Numbered from the stretch's first letter, positions 1 through 7,833 are shown. The stretch: 64,000 nucleotides of DNA from Natronoarchaeum rubrum (GCF_024494695.1 NZ_JANHDP010000004.1:1-64000), one strand, 5' to 3'. Notes: generated by a model not told the origin, from the sequence alone. Translations and numbers: made by a program.

Positions 1-312
1 ATCTTGTCTCAGATACCGTCTCCGGGCTCTTGCTCTCACAACCCGTACCGATTACTGGCACGGTGGGCCGTTACCCCACCGTCTACCTAATCGGCCGCAG
101 CCACAGCCTCTGGCGCCGGAGCGTTTGGCTCTCCGCCCATTCCAGGGCAGGAGTAGTATCGAGTATTGGCCTCAGTTTCCCGAGGGTATTCTCGTCCAGA
201 GGGTAGTTTGGCCACGTGTTACTGAGCTATCTGCCACGAGTCTAAGCTCGTGCGACTAGCATGGCTAAATCGGATCCCCATAGCAATGGCCTCCGGCAGG
301 ATCAACCGGAAT
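1..312 (-). rRNA. rrs: 16S ribosomal RNA, 5' part (gene runs off the window start)
   Basis: The reverse complement of this stretch begins with ATTCCGGTTGATCCTGCCGG, the archaeal 16S 5' end, and continues with recognisable helices of the 5' domain. The 5' nucleotide is taken as position 312. About the first 310 nt of a roughly 1470-nt gene are present. The gene is transcribed leftward from the promoters at 520-800 and would normally continue into tRNA-Ala, 23S and 5S outside the window. Confidence 0.98.
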
Positions 313-343
313 GTGCCTCTCTGGTGGGAGGCGGTGGGCGGGA

Positions 344-395
344 TGCTCCCCAGAGGGGAGCAACACCATAATGTGTGGTCCCCGTCAGGGACCAC
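344..395 (-). other. hairpins in the 16S leader (processing region)
   Basis: Two perfect hairpins lie 32-83 nt upstream of the mature 16S 5' end. One has arms 344-351 and 355-362 (8 bp, 3-nt loop); the other has arms 375-382 and 388-395 (8 bp, 5-nt loop). Archaeal pre-16S is released from a bulge-helix-bulge stem formed by both flanks. The 3' flank is outside the window, so it cannot be shown whether these hairpins are part of that stem or separate leader structures. Confidence 0.55.
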
Positions 396-520
396 GATCG
401 TCTATTGCATGGGTCCGTAGGTCGACGACATCGCTCGAACGGCCGGATGTCGCCGAACTACCAAGGCTAACATCAGATCCCATCTGTACGGCGGACCGCA
501 GGGGTGGAATCCTCATTTCC

Positions 521-582
521 TTCGGACCTGAACAGAAGCGAGCAGGGCATATAACCCCTTCGGATCGGGACTGTCCCGATCC
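521..582 (-). promoter_or_regulatory. rRNA operon promoter P-proximal with upstream palindrome
   Basis: Read on the minus strand, a perfect 10-bp inverted repeat (562-571 / 573-582, one-base centre) is followed directly by a TATA element TTATATG (549-555). Next comes a GCTCGCTTCTGTTCAGGTC-type initially transcribed region. The 521-562 part recurs almost unchanged at 631-672. The position and tandem repetition match haloarchaeal multi-promoter rRNA leaders. Confidence 0.75.
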
Positions 583-630
583 ACTCTCGCTCGTCCGGCC
601 CGAGTCGTCGGCGGCGAACCGCCGTCGACC

Positions 631-692
631 TTCGGACCTGAACGGAAGCGAGTGGGATGTATAAACCCTTCGACCCGGGACGACCCCGGATC
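631..692 (-). promoter_or_regulatory. rRNA operon promoter, middle copy
   Basis: This is a second copy of the module at 521-562, offset by 110 bp. On the minus strand a CCGGG/CCCGG inverted repeat (675-679 / 685-689) precedes TATA element TTTATAC (659-665), followed by the same CACTCGCTTCCGTTCAGG-type stretch. The copies differ at a few positions, so this is not a very recent duplication. Confidence 0.75.
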
Positions 693-783
693 GACCTCGC
701 ATGTTCGGTCCGCGATGGCGGGACGGTTCGAACGTCCCGCGATCACGTCGTATCGTTCTTCGCATTACATTCCGAGGAGAGAG

Positions 784-797
784 TTACATAAAAGGCC
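784..797 (-). promoter_or_regulatory. rRNA operon promoter, distal (TATA box)
   Basis: On the minus strand a TTTTATG element (787-793) is preceded by a CG-rich stretch and points toward the 16S gene. It lacks the inverted repeat and the repeated downstream module of the two proximal promoters, so it may be regulated differently. Confidence 0.6.
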
Positions 798-921
798 GTC
801 GTATCGAAGGCGCATTGGTAAGCGACACCTACCCCAGGAAGGGGCGAAGCTTGCGTGCCCACAAAAGATAGATAACGGTTCACACAGAAGCGGAGGTACG
901 TCACGGAGACGACGGGAACGG

Positions 922-1503
922 ATGGACATCGACGCCCTACACGACCGCGGCCGTCGCCGAATCGAGACGTTGACAGCGGAGCTCGCCGCAGACAGTGCGG
1001 TCGCCGAGACGGCGACGGCGATACTGAAAGCGGTGTACACGGAGGAGACACAGCAGGGACGGTCGGTAACGACGATCGCGGCGGCGGCGGTCCACGTCGC
1101 CTGCAAGATAGAGCGCGTACCGGTGACGGCCGCGGAGCTCGCGGACGCCGCCGACATTCAGGAGTCGCACCTGCTGCGGCGCTCGAAGTGGGTCCAGTCC
1201 GAGATCGACCAACCCGTCGAAGCATTCGATCCCGGCCCGTTCGTCGACGAGTACGCCGACGCGCTGGGCCTGAGCGACGAGACGCGCGATCTCGCGCACA
1301 ACGTCGTCACCGTCGGGATCGATCAGGGGATCGCCTCGGGCAAGTCGCCCGCGGGGTTCGCGGCGGCTGCGGTGTACTACGCGGCGACGCTTCGCGACGA
1401 GCGCTGTACGCAAGCCGAGATCCACGAGGTGTCGGGCGTCAGCAAAATCACGATCCGAAATCGGTATCAGGAGCAGGCCGAAGTCGTCGGCGACGTGACG
1501 TGA
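922..1503 (+). CDS. Short TFB-like protein (TFIIB cyclin repeats only)
   Basis: This 193-residue protein has two cyclin-like repeats (about residues 8-95 and 98-190). The end of the second repeat carries the helix-turn-helix TQAEIHEVSGVSKITIRNRY, which in TFB contacts the BRE. Full-length archaeal TFB is about 300-330 residues; the N-terminal zinc ribbon and B-reader are absent here. ATG 922 was chosen because upstream codons lie in the rRNA promoter region and a GGAGGT lies at 892-897. The gene diverges from the rRNA operon. Family knowledge places it with TFIIB-family regulators; without the ribbon it may bind TBP and DNA but be unable to recruit RNA polymerase, so a modulatory role is inferred. 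Confidence 0.85.
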   Translation: MDIDALHDRGRRRIETLTAELAADSAVAETATAILKAVYTEETQQGRSVTTIAAAAVHVACKIERVPVTAAELADAADIQESHLLRRSKWVQSEIDQPVEAFDPGPFVDEYADALGLSDETRDLAHNVVTVGIDQGIASGKSPAGFAAAAVYYAATLRDERCTQAEIHEVSGVSKITIRNRYQEQAEVVGDVT

Positions 1504-1629
1504 CGACGCCGCGACGGGGCATTCCCGGACGGACTGCGATATGACCAACTGTCGCCCGCGTATGTCGGGCGTGCGAGCGCACGCACGAGTTGGATACCAA
1601 CTCTGGAAGCCTACGTCGGGTTAGTAACT

Positions 1630-1637
1630 TCTATACC
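1630..1637 (+). promoter_or_regulatory. TATA box of the sdhCDBA operon
   Basis: TCTATACC is centred about 32 nt before the sdhC ATG at 1666. This predicts transcription starting near 1659 with a leader of only a few nucleotides. Confidence 0.55.
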
Positions 1638-1665
1638 GTCACGGTCCAACGCTCGTCATGAGAGT

Positions 1666-2061
1666 ATGAGTCAGTCTTACAATCGTGGGCTCGTCGAGGA
1701 CTTCGGCCGGTGGAAGGAGTTCTCGGCTGGGATGTGGGCCTGGATATTCCACAAATTTACGGGATGGGTGCTGATCGGGTACCTGTTCACCCACATCGCG
1801 GTGTTGAGCACCGCTACGGAGGGCGCAGCGACGTACAACCGAACGCTCGGCGGGCTCGAGGACCTACTGCTCATCCGGGTGCTGGAGGTCGGCCTGCTCG
1901 CGGTCGCCGTCTTCCACATCCTCAACGGCGTCCGCCTGCTGCTCGTGGACCTGGGTGTCGGTCTCGAATCGCAGGACAAGAGCTTCTACGCGTCGTTGAT
2001 CGTCACCGCGGTGATCGTCGTCGCGAGCGTTCCGACGTTCCTCAGCGGGGTGGGCGCCTGA
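1666..2061 (+). CDS. sdhC: Succinate dehydrogenase cytochrome b subunit SdhC
   Basis: This 131-residue protein has three hydrophobic helices (about 27-49, 68-90, 104-126), the size and pattern of an SdhC membrane anchor. Histidines in HKFTGW (residue ~29) and FHILNGVR (~84) are positioned as haem/quinone-site candidates. It anchors SdhAB to the membrane and passes electrons to the quinone pool. It is first in the sdhCDBA operon, and its TGA overlaps the sdhD ATG by one base. Confidence 0.93.
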   Translation: MSQSYNRGLVEDFGRWKEFSAGMWAWIFHKFTGWVLIGYLFTHIAVLSTATEGAATYNRTLGGLEDLLLIRVLEVGLLAVAVFHILNGVRLLLVDLGVGLESQDKSFYASLIVTAVIVVASVPTFLSGVGA

Positions 2062-2432
2062 TGGCCGAACGCTACTCCTCGTTCGACCGCGGCGGAACAC
2101 GCTGGCTGCTCCAGCGCGTCACGGCCGCGTTCCTGATCGTCGTGCTGGCGTTCCACTTCTTCCAGCTCCACTTCGTCACCCACGCCTACGAGATCGAGCT
2201 GGCTGGCACTGAGGCACGCATGCAGAACCCCGCGTACTTCGCGACGATGGTGCTGTTCCTCGTCACCGCGGCGTTCCACGGCATCAACGGAGTCTACAAC
2301 GCGCTGGTCAACCAGGGACTGGAGGGGACCCAGAAGACCGCCGTCAAGTGGGGCCTGATCGTCGCCGGCGTGGTGCTGGTCGCCCAGGGGATCCGCGTCG
2401 CAACCGTCATGGCGGGTGTTTCGATCGCATGA
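2061..2432 (+). CDS. sdhD: Succinate dehydrogenase membrane anchor SdhD
   Basis: This 123-residue protein has three predicted membrane helices (about 19-38, 55-76, 92-115) and the motif AAFHGINGVYNAL, typical of the second Sdh anchor. ATG 2061 overlaps the sdhC stop, and its own stop overlaps the sdhB start (ATGA), showing translational coupling in the operon. It pairs with SdhC to form the quinone-binding membrane module. Confidence 0.92.
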   Translation: MAERYSSFDRGGTRWLLQRVTAAFLIVVLAFHFFQLHFVTHAYEIELAGTEARMQNPAYFATMVLFLVTAAFHGINGVYNALVNQGLEGTQKTAVKWGLIVAGVVLVAQGIRVATVMAGVSIA

Positions 2433-3316
2433 GTACACAAGAGACGAGCGCAGAGACCGAGGACGCACAGCCCGAGACGGAGCCTTCCGGATCGAGCCAC
2501 CAGGACCGCCGCATGCGCGAGAAGCGCGAGCGACAGGCCGAGCGCGACCAGCAGGTCGAGGAAGACGCCGAAGCCGAGGCAGCCGAGAACACGGTCCAGA
2601 TCAAGGTGTTCCGGTACGATCCGGAAGTCGAAGGCAAGCAAGAGCCGCGCTTCGACGACTTCCACGTCCCCTTCGAGAAGGGGATGACCGTGCTCGACGC
2701 GCTGATCTACGCGCGCGACCACTTCGACTCGTCGCTGACCTTCCGTCACTCTTGTCGACAGGCCGTCTGCGGATCTGACGCCTTCTTCATCAACGGCAGC
2801 CAGCGACTCGGCTGCAAGACCCAGCTCGTCGAGCTCGACGACCCCGTACGGATCGAGCCGCTGCCCCACCAAGATGTCGTCAAGGACCTCGTGGTGGACA
2901 TGCAGCACTTCTACGAGCAGATGGAAGCGGTCGAGCCGTACTTCCAGGAGGAGGACCTCCCGGACGCCGAGAACTTAGAGGAGCAGCGCCAGGATCCCGA
3001 GAACCGCGAGAAGATCAAGATGTCCTCGCGCTGTATCTGGTGTGGTGCCTGCATGTCCTCGTGTAACATCGCCGCCGGGGACAACGAGTACCTCGGCCCC
3101 GCGGCCATCAACAAGGCCTACAAGTTCGCGATGGACGACCGCGAGGGCGAGGACCTCAAGCAACACCGACTCAACATCCTAGAGCAGGAACACGGCGTCT
3201 GGCGCTGTCAGACGCAGTTCTCCTGTACGAACGTCTGTCCGAAGGACATCCCGCTGACCGAGCACATCCAGGAGCTCAAGCGCGAAGCGGTCAAGAACAA
3301 CCTGAAGTTCTGGTAA
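2429..3316 (+). CDS. sdhB: Succinate dehydrogenase iron-sulfur subunit SdhB
   Basis: This is a 295-residue protein. An acidic, Q/E-rich extension of about 54 residues precedes the ferredoxin fold. The [2Fe-2S] ligands are C109, C114, D117 (Asp in place of a Cys, as in some other SdhB proteins) and C129. CIWCGACMSSC and the later CQ...CTNVCPK bind the [4Fe-4S] and [3Fe-4S] clusters. It carries electrons from SdhA flavin to the SdhCD quinone site. The start at 2429 overlaps the sdhD stop. The next gene, sdhA, starts 15 nt after the stop. Confidence 0.96.
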   Translation: MSTQETSAETEDAQPETEPSGSSHQDRRMREKRERQAERDQQVEEDAEAEAAENTVQIKVFRYDPEVEGKQEPRFDDFHVPFEKGMTVLDALIYARDHFDSSLTFRHSCRQAVCGSDAFFINGSQRLGCKTQLVELDDPVRIEPLPHQDVVKDLVVDMQHFYEQMEAVEPYFQEEDLPDAENLEEQRQDPENREKIKMSSRCIWCGACMSSCNIAAGDNEYLGPAAINKAYKFAMDDREGEDLKQHRLNILEQEHGVWRCQTQFSCTNVCPKDIPLTEHIQELKREAVKNNLKFW

Positions 3317-3331
3317 CCACGAGATCACACT

Positions 3332-5161
3332 ATGCACGAACACGACGTAATCGTGGTCGGCGCGGGCGGCGCCGGCCTGCGAGCGGCGATCGCCGCACAG
3401 AAAGCGGGGGCCGACACGGCCATCGTGACGAAACTCCACCCGGTGCGCAGCCACACCGGCGCGGCGGAAGGCGGCATCAACGCCGCGCTCCGCGAGGGCG
3501 ACGACTGGGAACTACACGCCTACGACACGATGAAGGGGTCGGACTACCTCGGCGACGCGCCGGCCATCGAGACGCTGGCCCAGGACGCGCCCGAGGACGT
3601 GATCCGCCTCGAACACTGGGGGATGCCGTTCTCCCGCGAGGAGGACGGTCGCGTCTCCCAGCGCCCCTTCGGCGGCCTCTCTTTCCCGCGAACGACCTAC
3701 GCGGGCGCCGAGACGGGCCACCACCTGCTGCATACGATGTACGAGCAGGTCGTCAAGCACGGCGTGCAGGTGTACGACGAGTGGTTCGTCTCCCAGCTCG
3801 CGGTCACGGACCACGACGACCCCGAAGATCGACGCTGTCACGGCGTCGTCGGCTACGACGTCAAGTCCGGTGAGATCGAGGGATTCAAAGCGAATCAGGG
3901 AGTCATCCTCGCGACCGGCGGCCCCGGCCAGGTGTTCGACCACACGACCAACGCCGTGTCCTGTACCGGCGACGGACAGGCGATGGCCTACCGCGCCGGC
4001 GCACCCCTGGAGGACATGGAGTTCGTTCAGTTCCACCCCACGACGCTCCCCTCGACAGGTGTCCTGATCTCGGAGGGCGTCCGCGGGGAGGGCGGCATCC
4101 TCTATAACGAAGAGGGCGAGCGCTTCATGTTCGAACACGGCTACGCGAACAACGAGGGCGAGCTCGCCTCCCGCGACGTCGTCTCGCGAGCCGAGCTCAC
4201 CGAGGTCAACGAGGGACGGGGCGTGAACGACGAGTACGTCCACCTCGACATGCGCCACCTCGGCGAGGATCGCATCATGGACCGGCTCGAAAATATCCTC
4301 CACCTCGCGGAGGACTTCGAGGGCGTCGACGGCCTCGTCGAGCCGATGCCGGTCAAGCCCGGCCAGCACTACGAGATGGGCGGCATCGAGACCGACGAGA
4401 ACGGCGAGACGTGCATCACTGGACTGTACGCTGCCGGCGAATGCGCCTGCGCGAGCGTTCACGGCGCCAACCGCCTCGGCGGGAACGCCCTACCCGAGCT
4501 GATCGTGTTCGGCAAGCGCGCGGGTAAGCACGCTGCCGGCGAAGACCTCGGCGAAGCCGAGATCACGACCGGGCGAACCGACGAAACCGAACCCGGCGAG
4601 GTCGACTCACCCGTCTCTCTCGGCGCGGTCGACACGGCGGACGAGGACGCCGCGGCCGACGGTGCGGCGGTCGAAGCCGATTCGATCGTCGAGCACGCCG
4701 TCGAGTCCGAGCGCCAGCGTGTGAACCATCTGCTCGAGAAGGACGACGGCGTCCAGCACGCCGAGATCCGCGAGCGCCTCCAGAAGGCGATGACCGAGAA
4801 CGTCAACGTGTTCCGCAACGAGGAAGGCCTCAAGACCGCACTCCGGGAGATCCGGAAGGCCCGCGAGGACTACCAGGACGTCTACGTCGACGACCCCTCG
4901 CGCACGTTCAACACCGATCTCCAGCAGACGATCGAGACCCGGAACCTGATCGATATCGCGGAGACGATCACGCTCGGCGCGCTCGCGCGCGACGAGTTCC
5001 GGGGCGCCCACTGGCGCCAGGAGCACCAAGAGCGCAAGGACGACGAGTGGCTCAAGCACACGCTGATCTCGTGGGACGAGGGCTCGCCGGACCTGTGGTA
5101 CAAGCCGGTCGTGCTCGAAGGCGAGGACAAGACCTACGAGCCGAAAGAGCGCAGCTACTGA
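3332..5161 (+). CDS. sdhA: Succinate dehydrogenase flavoprotein subunit SdhA
   Basis: This 609-residue protein oxidises succinate to fumarate in the TCA cycle. Visible motifs are the Rossmann FAD site VVGAGGAGLRAAIAA (residues 8-22), HPVRSHTGAAEGGINAAL around residue 36 (its His should carry covalent FAD), GVRGEGGILYNEEGERF in the active site and HGANRLGGNAL near the FAD site. An acidic low-complexity insert (EVDSPVSLGAVDTADEDAAADG...) sits between the capping and helical domains, as often in haloarchaea. It is the last gene of sdhCDBA. Its 3' end overlaps the convergent xapX-like gene by 7 nt. Confidence 0.97.
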   Translation: MHEHDVIVVGAGGAGLRAAIAAQKAGADTAIVTKLHPVRSHTGAAEGGINAALREGDDWELHAYDTMKGSDYLGDAPAIETLAQDAPEDVIRLEHWGMPFSREEDGRVSQRPFGGLSFPRTTYAGAETGHHLLHTMYEQVVKHGVQVYDEWFVSQLAVTDHDDPEDRRCHGVVGYDVKSGEIEGFKANQGVILATGGPGQVFDHTTNAVSCTGDGQAMAYRAGAPLEDMEFVQFHPTTLPSTGVLISEGVRGEGGILYNEEGERFMFEHGYANNEGELASRDVVSRAELTEVNEGRGVNDEYVHLDMRHLGEDRIMDRLENILHLAEDFEGVDGLVEPMPVKPGQHYEMGGIETDENGETCITGLYAAGECACASVHGANRLGGNALPELIVFGKRAGKHAAGEDLGEAEITTGRTDETEPGEVDSPVSLGAVDTADEDAAADGAAVEADSIVEHAVESERQRVNHLLEKDDGVQHAEIRERLQKAMTENVNVFRNEEGLKTALREIRKAREDYQDVYVDDPSRTFNTDLQQTIETRNLIDIAETITLGALARDEFRGAHWRQEHQERKDDEWLKHTLISWDEGSPDLWYKPVVLEGEDKTYEPKERSY

Positions 5162-5352
5162 ACGCCCAGCGCTCCGAGCAGATCGATCCCGACGTCCAGC
5201 CACTGAATCATTTTGTAGCCGAGGTAGATGCCGACGATCCCCATCAGCCCCGGCAGCTCCGGCGGCGCCGGGATCGGAATCTGGAAGAAGCTAAACAGCC
5301 CGCCGGCCAGCACGCCCGTCAGCAGCGCCAGGATCGTGAGAGTGAGGTCCAT
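5155..5352 (-). CDS. XapX family small membrane protein
   Basis: This is a 65-residue protein with two hydrophobic segments separated by the PIPAPPELPGLMGIVGIYLG stretch typical of XapX (DUF1427) proteins, whose function is not established. ATG 5352 begins right before the first membrane helix (MDLTLTILALLTGVLAGG). An upstream in-frame extension is polar and not conserved-looking. The gene converges on sdhA and shares its last 7 bases. Confidence 0.82.
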   Translation of the reverse strand: MDLTLTILALLTGVLAGGLFSFFQIPIPAPPELPGLMGIVGIYLGYKMIQWLDVGIDLLGALGVQ

Positions 5353-5465
5353 TCCCGGGAGACACATCTGCGAGCGGAGAGAAAAACGGTTGGGTCGCGG
5401 CCGACCGGCCGACGATACGACGGTGAGAGAGGATTTACAAGTGCCCCCCTCGTAGCGGTCCACGA

Positions 5466-5563
5466 GGAAGGGTAGCTCAGTGGTAGAGCACCGTCACGCC
5501 GGCGAATAATACGTCGGCGGTGTGACGTCAAGGCTTCGCGTGGTTCAAATCCCGCCCCTTCCG
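5466..5563 (+). tRNA. tRNA-like gene with irregular anticodon and T arms (identity unresolved; possible intron or decay)
   Basis: A perfect 7-bp acceptor stem (GGAAGGG 5466-5472 / CCCTTCC 5556-5562) and a canonical D arm (GCTC-AGTGGTA-GAGC, 5475-5489) are present. The T arm reads GCG-T-GG TTCAAAT CCCGC, which pairs only if one T is bulged out. The middle forms a long hairpin: 6 bp (CGTCAC/GTGACG), a 3-nt GGT bulge, then GCCG/CGGC. This resembles a bulge-helix-bulge or bulge-helix-loop splice structure. At 98 nt it exceeds an intron-free class I tRNA by about 22 nt. With a 21-nt intron after position 37 the anticodon could be GCC (Gly), but residue 33 would be C and the variable loop about 9 nt. 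It may be a genuine spliced tRNA, a mobile-element-derived tRNA, or a pseudogene. Confidence 0.5.
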
Positions 5564-5936
5564 CTTTTGCGAGGAGCGGACGCGACGAGCAAAGCGCAAA
5601 CCAAGGGATTTGAGCAGGGAAGTCGCAGCCCGCGCAGCGTAGTGAGCAGGAACGTCTCCGGGTGGTTCAAATTCCGATCGACGCCGTCGATCGGCGTTCG
5701 CGAACGCAGGGCATTCGCTCACTCCCGCCCCTTCCGCACGCAGATGCGAGACGAATATCTTCCCGGGCCCAACTGTCGATCGAGAGCGGATTCTTCCGAA
5801 CCACATCAGTACCCTGAGCGGTGCCGAAAATCGGGGCGGTTTGCACGACTGTCGTAACGAAGTCCCGGGACGGGGACCGATTATCGACAATCGTTGTAGG
5901 AGGGTTTTATTATCGTCGAAGAAATAGCTACGCTCG
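5564..5936. other. tRNA-tail duplication region, no coding gene
   Basis: No convincing gene is present; the frames through it do not resemble protein. It holds an inverted T-arm copy (GGGATTTGAGCAGG, 5605-5618), a GCAGCGTAGTGAG element (about 5633-5645), a direct T-arm copy GTGGTTCAAAT (5662-5672) and a direct copy of the tRNA 3' end TCCCGCCCCTTCCGC (5723-5737; original 5550-5564). The end of the region carries the promoter of the next gene. Confidence 0.7.
5905..5914 (+). promoter_or_regulatory. TATA box of the 5937 wHTH gene
   Basis: TTTTATTATC is centred 27 nt before ATG 5937, predicting a leaderless transcript. Confidence 0.6.
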
Positions 5937-6179
5937 ATGACAGTGGCGTCCCACGACGGGTACGCGGCGACTGCCGCGGTCCCAGAAGAACTGGAGTCTG
6001 CGGAGGCGAAGCTCGTGTATCTCAGTCTCAAAACGGCGAAGGGCGCGAGCGTGGACGAACTTCGCGAGAACGTCGGGCTGAGCAAACTCACCCTGCACAG
6101 CATCCTGCGAACGCTCCGGAGTCGCGGCGTCGTCCGCGAGGACGACGGGGAGTACCGACCGGCCGTCGACGCGCAGTAA
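5937..6179 (+). CDS. Small winged helix-turn-helix regulator
   Basis: This 80-residue protein is almost entirely one winged-HTH domain: ESAEAKLVYLSLKTAKGASVDELRENVGLSKLTLHSILRTLRSRGVVREDDGEYRP. This is a MarR/TrmB-like layout (recognition helix about 45-60, wing 61-73). The leaderless TATA geometry supports the start. It has no sensor domain, so any ligand or partner is unknown. Small wHTH proteins of this size are common in haloarchaea; the protein at 34283 has a similar domain but is not a close copy. Confidence 0.82.
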   Translation: MTVASHDGYAATAAVPEELESAEAKLVYLSLKTAKGASVDELRENVGLSKLTLHSILRTLRSRGVVREDDGEYRPAVDAQ

Positions 6180-6200
6180 GTTCTGCTGTCGATCGCGTGC

Positions 6201-7010
6201 TTATAGTTCGATCCGCTCGACCAGCGACTCGTCCTCGTCGGCGTGTTCGTTGACAGCGACAATACGGATGTCGTCCTCGAGGCCCGAGTCCCGTAGCTTG
6301 TGTTTGAGCAGGTTGTCGACCTGATAGACGCCGGCCGCGTTGGTCATCTCGATCTCGACGAGAACTGCCCGGCCGTCGCCGGGCCTCAGCGAGACGTTGT
6401 GGATCGCCTGGCTGGAGATCGTGTTGATGCCGCGGCCGCCCTCCTCGTAGGGAATCCGCGAGCGCCCCTGCTCCATATCCAGCGCGTCGGCGACGCGAAT
6501 CACGCCGGCTTCGGTGGTCAGCGGGGTCTCCTCGGTGTGGTGACAGAGGATCGCGTGGAGCACTTCGCCTTTCATCCGGACGGAATCGGCGACGTCGTAG
6601 AACTCCGGGAGAATCCGATCGAGCACGTCGGCCGCGAGCCACAGCGAGTGGTAGGCGTGGTCGTCGCGGTGAACCACGTGTCCGATGTCGTGGAGCGTCG
6701 CCGCCAGCACGACGATCACCGCCTCGTCGGCTTCGTCGAGGCCCTGCTGGGCAGCGCCGTTGAACTCGACGCCGGCGTCCTTGAGCAGATCGTAGAGACA
6801 CAGCGCCCGGTTGCGGACGATTTCGATGTGCTTGGCGCCGTGATCGTTGTATCGCTTCCTGTCGACGGGGTTGACGTTCTGGGCTTCCAGGTACGCCTGG
6901 ATCTCTTCGTCGTTCGCGACGAACGTCAGCACCTCGTTGACGCGCCCGTCGGGGAAGGCGTGATCGCCGTCCGGATCGTAGATGCGGCCCGCAGTATCGG
7001 TCTCGGCCAT
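6201..7010 (-). CDS. HD-domain metal-dependent phosphohydrolase
   Basis: This is a 269-residue soluble protein. HGAKHIEIVRNRA (about residue 57) and LHDIGHVVHRDDH (about 107-119) provide the HD metal ligands, with CHHTEETPLTTEAGVIRVADALDME further on as the remaining HD-fold signature. The C-terminal part (about 200-269) reads VLVEIEMTNAAGVYQVDNLLKHKLRDSGLEDDIRIVAVN, an extra alpha/beta domain. HD proteins hydrolyse phosphoesters, often of nucleotides; the substrate cannot be told from sequence. The protein is convergent with the 5937 gene. Confidence 0.88.
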   Translation of the reverse strand: MAETDTAGRIYDPDGDHAFPDGRVNEVLTFVANDEEIQAYLEAQNVNPVDRKRYNDHGAKHIEIVRNRALCLYDLLKDAGVEFNGAAQQGLDEADEAVIVVLAATLHDIGHVVHRDDHAYHSLWLAADVLDRILPEFYDVADSVRMKGEVLHAILCHHTEETPLTTEAGVIRVADALDMEQGRSRIPYEEGGRGINTISSQAIHNVSLRPGDGRAVLVEIEMTNAAGVYQVDNLLKHKLRDSGLEDDIRIVAVNEHADEDESLVERIEL

Positions 7011-7118
7011 AGGGGATACTGACGCCGCGGCGGAAAAAGCCCACCGGGCGTGACGTATCGCTGCAATCAGCCGGGGGACGCTGCGATCAGCCCGGGGATG
7101 TTCGGTCGGTCGCGACGC

Positions 7119-7613
7119 TCAGTCGGCGGCTTCGACGGCTTCGGCCTCGGCGGCGGCCTCGCGGACCTCGTCGTAGTCCGGCTCGACGCCGGGGTCGTCG
7201 CTGACCCACGCGTAGGTGACCTCGCCGTCGTCGTCGACGACGAACACCGAGCGCTTCGCGACGCCGTAGACGCCTAGATCGGAGAAGTCCATCTCGACGT
7301 CGTAGGCGTCGATGATCTCCTTGTTGAGGTCGCTGATCAGCCCGAAGTTGAGGTCGTTCTGGTCGCGGAACTCGTTGAGGGTGAAGGGCGTGTCCCGGCT
7401 GACGCCGTAGACCGTCGCGCCGACGTCCTCGAACGCCGAGAGCTGGTCCTGGAAACTGCACATCTCGTCGGTGCAGACGCTGGTGAACGCGCCGGGGAAG
7501 AACGCGAGCACGATCGGCCCGTCGCCGAGCTCCTCCGAGAGCGTGATCGAATCGACGTCGCCGTTCGCGAGCGGTGCGGTGAAGTCTGGCGCGGTGTCGC
7601 CTGTGTCGACCAT
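7119..7613 (-). CDS. Peroxiredoxin (AhpC/TSA-type)
   Basis: This 164-residue thioredoxin-fold peroxidase reduces hydroperoxides. The active-site loop PGAFTSVCTDEMCSF places the peroxidatic Cys at residue 47. A second Cys five residues later (C52) could be the resolving Cys, as in Bcp/PrxQ enzymes with a CX4C pair. ATG 7613 gives the usual MVDTGDTAPDF start; an upstream in-frame start would add ten unconserved residues. It ends with an Ala/Glu-rich acidic tail. Confidence 0.9.
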   Translation of the reverse strand: MVDTGDTAPDFTAPLANGDVDSITLSEELGDGPIVLAFFPGAFTSVCTDEMCSFQDQLSAFEDVGATVYGVSRDTPFTLNEFRDQNDLNFGLISDLNKEIIDAYDVEMDFSDLGVYGVAKRSVFVVDDDGEVTYAWVSDDPGVEPDYDEVREAAAEAEAVEAAD

Positions 7614-7800
7614 TACGACCGAACGTTTTCCGGATAGCACCATGGTAGTTACGTTTGTCTACGACAGCCGTCCCGCGGGAGCGAGTAGGCCGGCCGTACC
7701 GCCGACCTGGATCGACGCTATCTCCCGATCCCGGTGCCCAGCATCGACGCGGACGAACGTTCGAATCGAGCGTCGAGCGAGACCGGCAGGAGCAAAAAGC

Positions 7801-7807
7801 CTATAAT
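7801..7807 (+). promoter_or_regulatory. TATA box of tatA-like gene
   Basis: CTATAAT lies 27-33 nt before ATG 7834, fitting a leaderless or very short-leader transcript. Confidence 0.55.
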
Positions 7808-7833
7808 TGCGAGAGAGCAAGCAAGAGGTAGAG

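Noticed and set aside
311..664. Open frame of 117 codons on the plus strand across the rRNA leader
   Set aside because: It covers the 16S leader hairpins and the promoter modules, has no promoter or homology-like features, and reads through repeated non-coding DNA.
1710..2432. Long frame starting inside sdhC
   Set aside because: Only its second half (from 2061) is the real sdhD; the first half is out-of-frame sdhC sequence.
5528..6262. Long minus-strand frame of 244 codons
   Set aside because: It overlaps the tRNA-like gene, the tRNA-tail repeats and the whole wHTH gene at 5937, and its composition is Ser/Arg-rich as in shadow frames.
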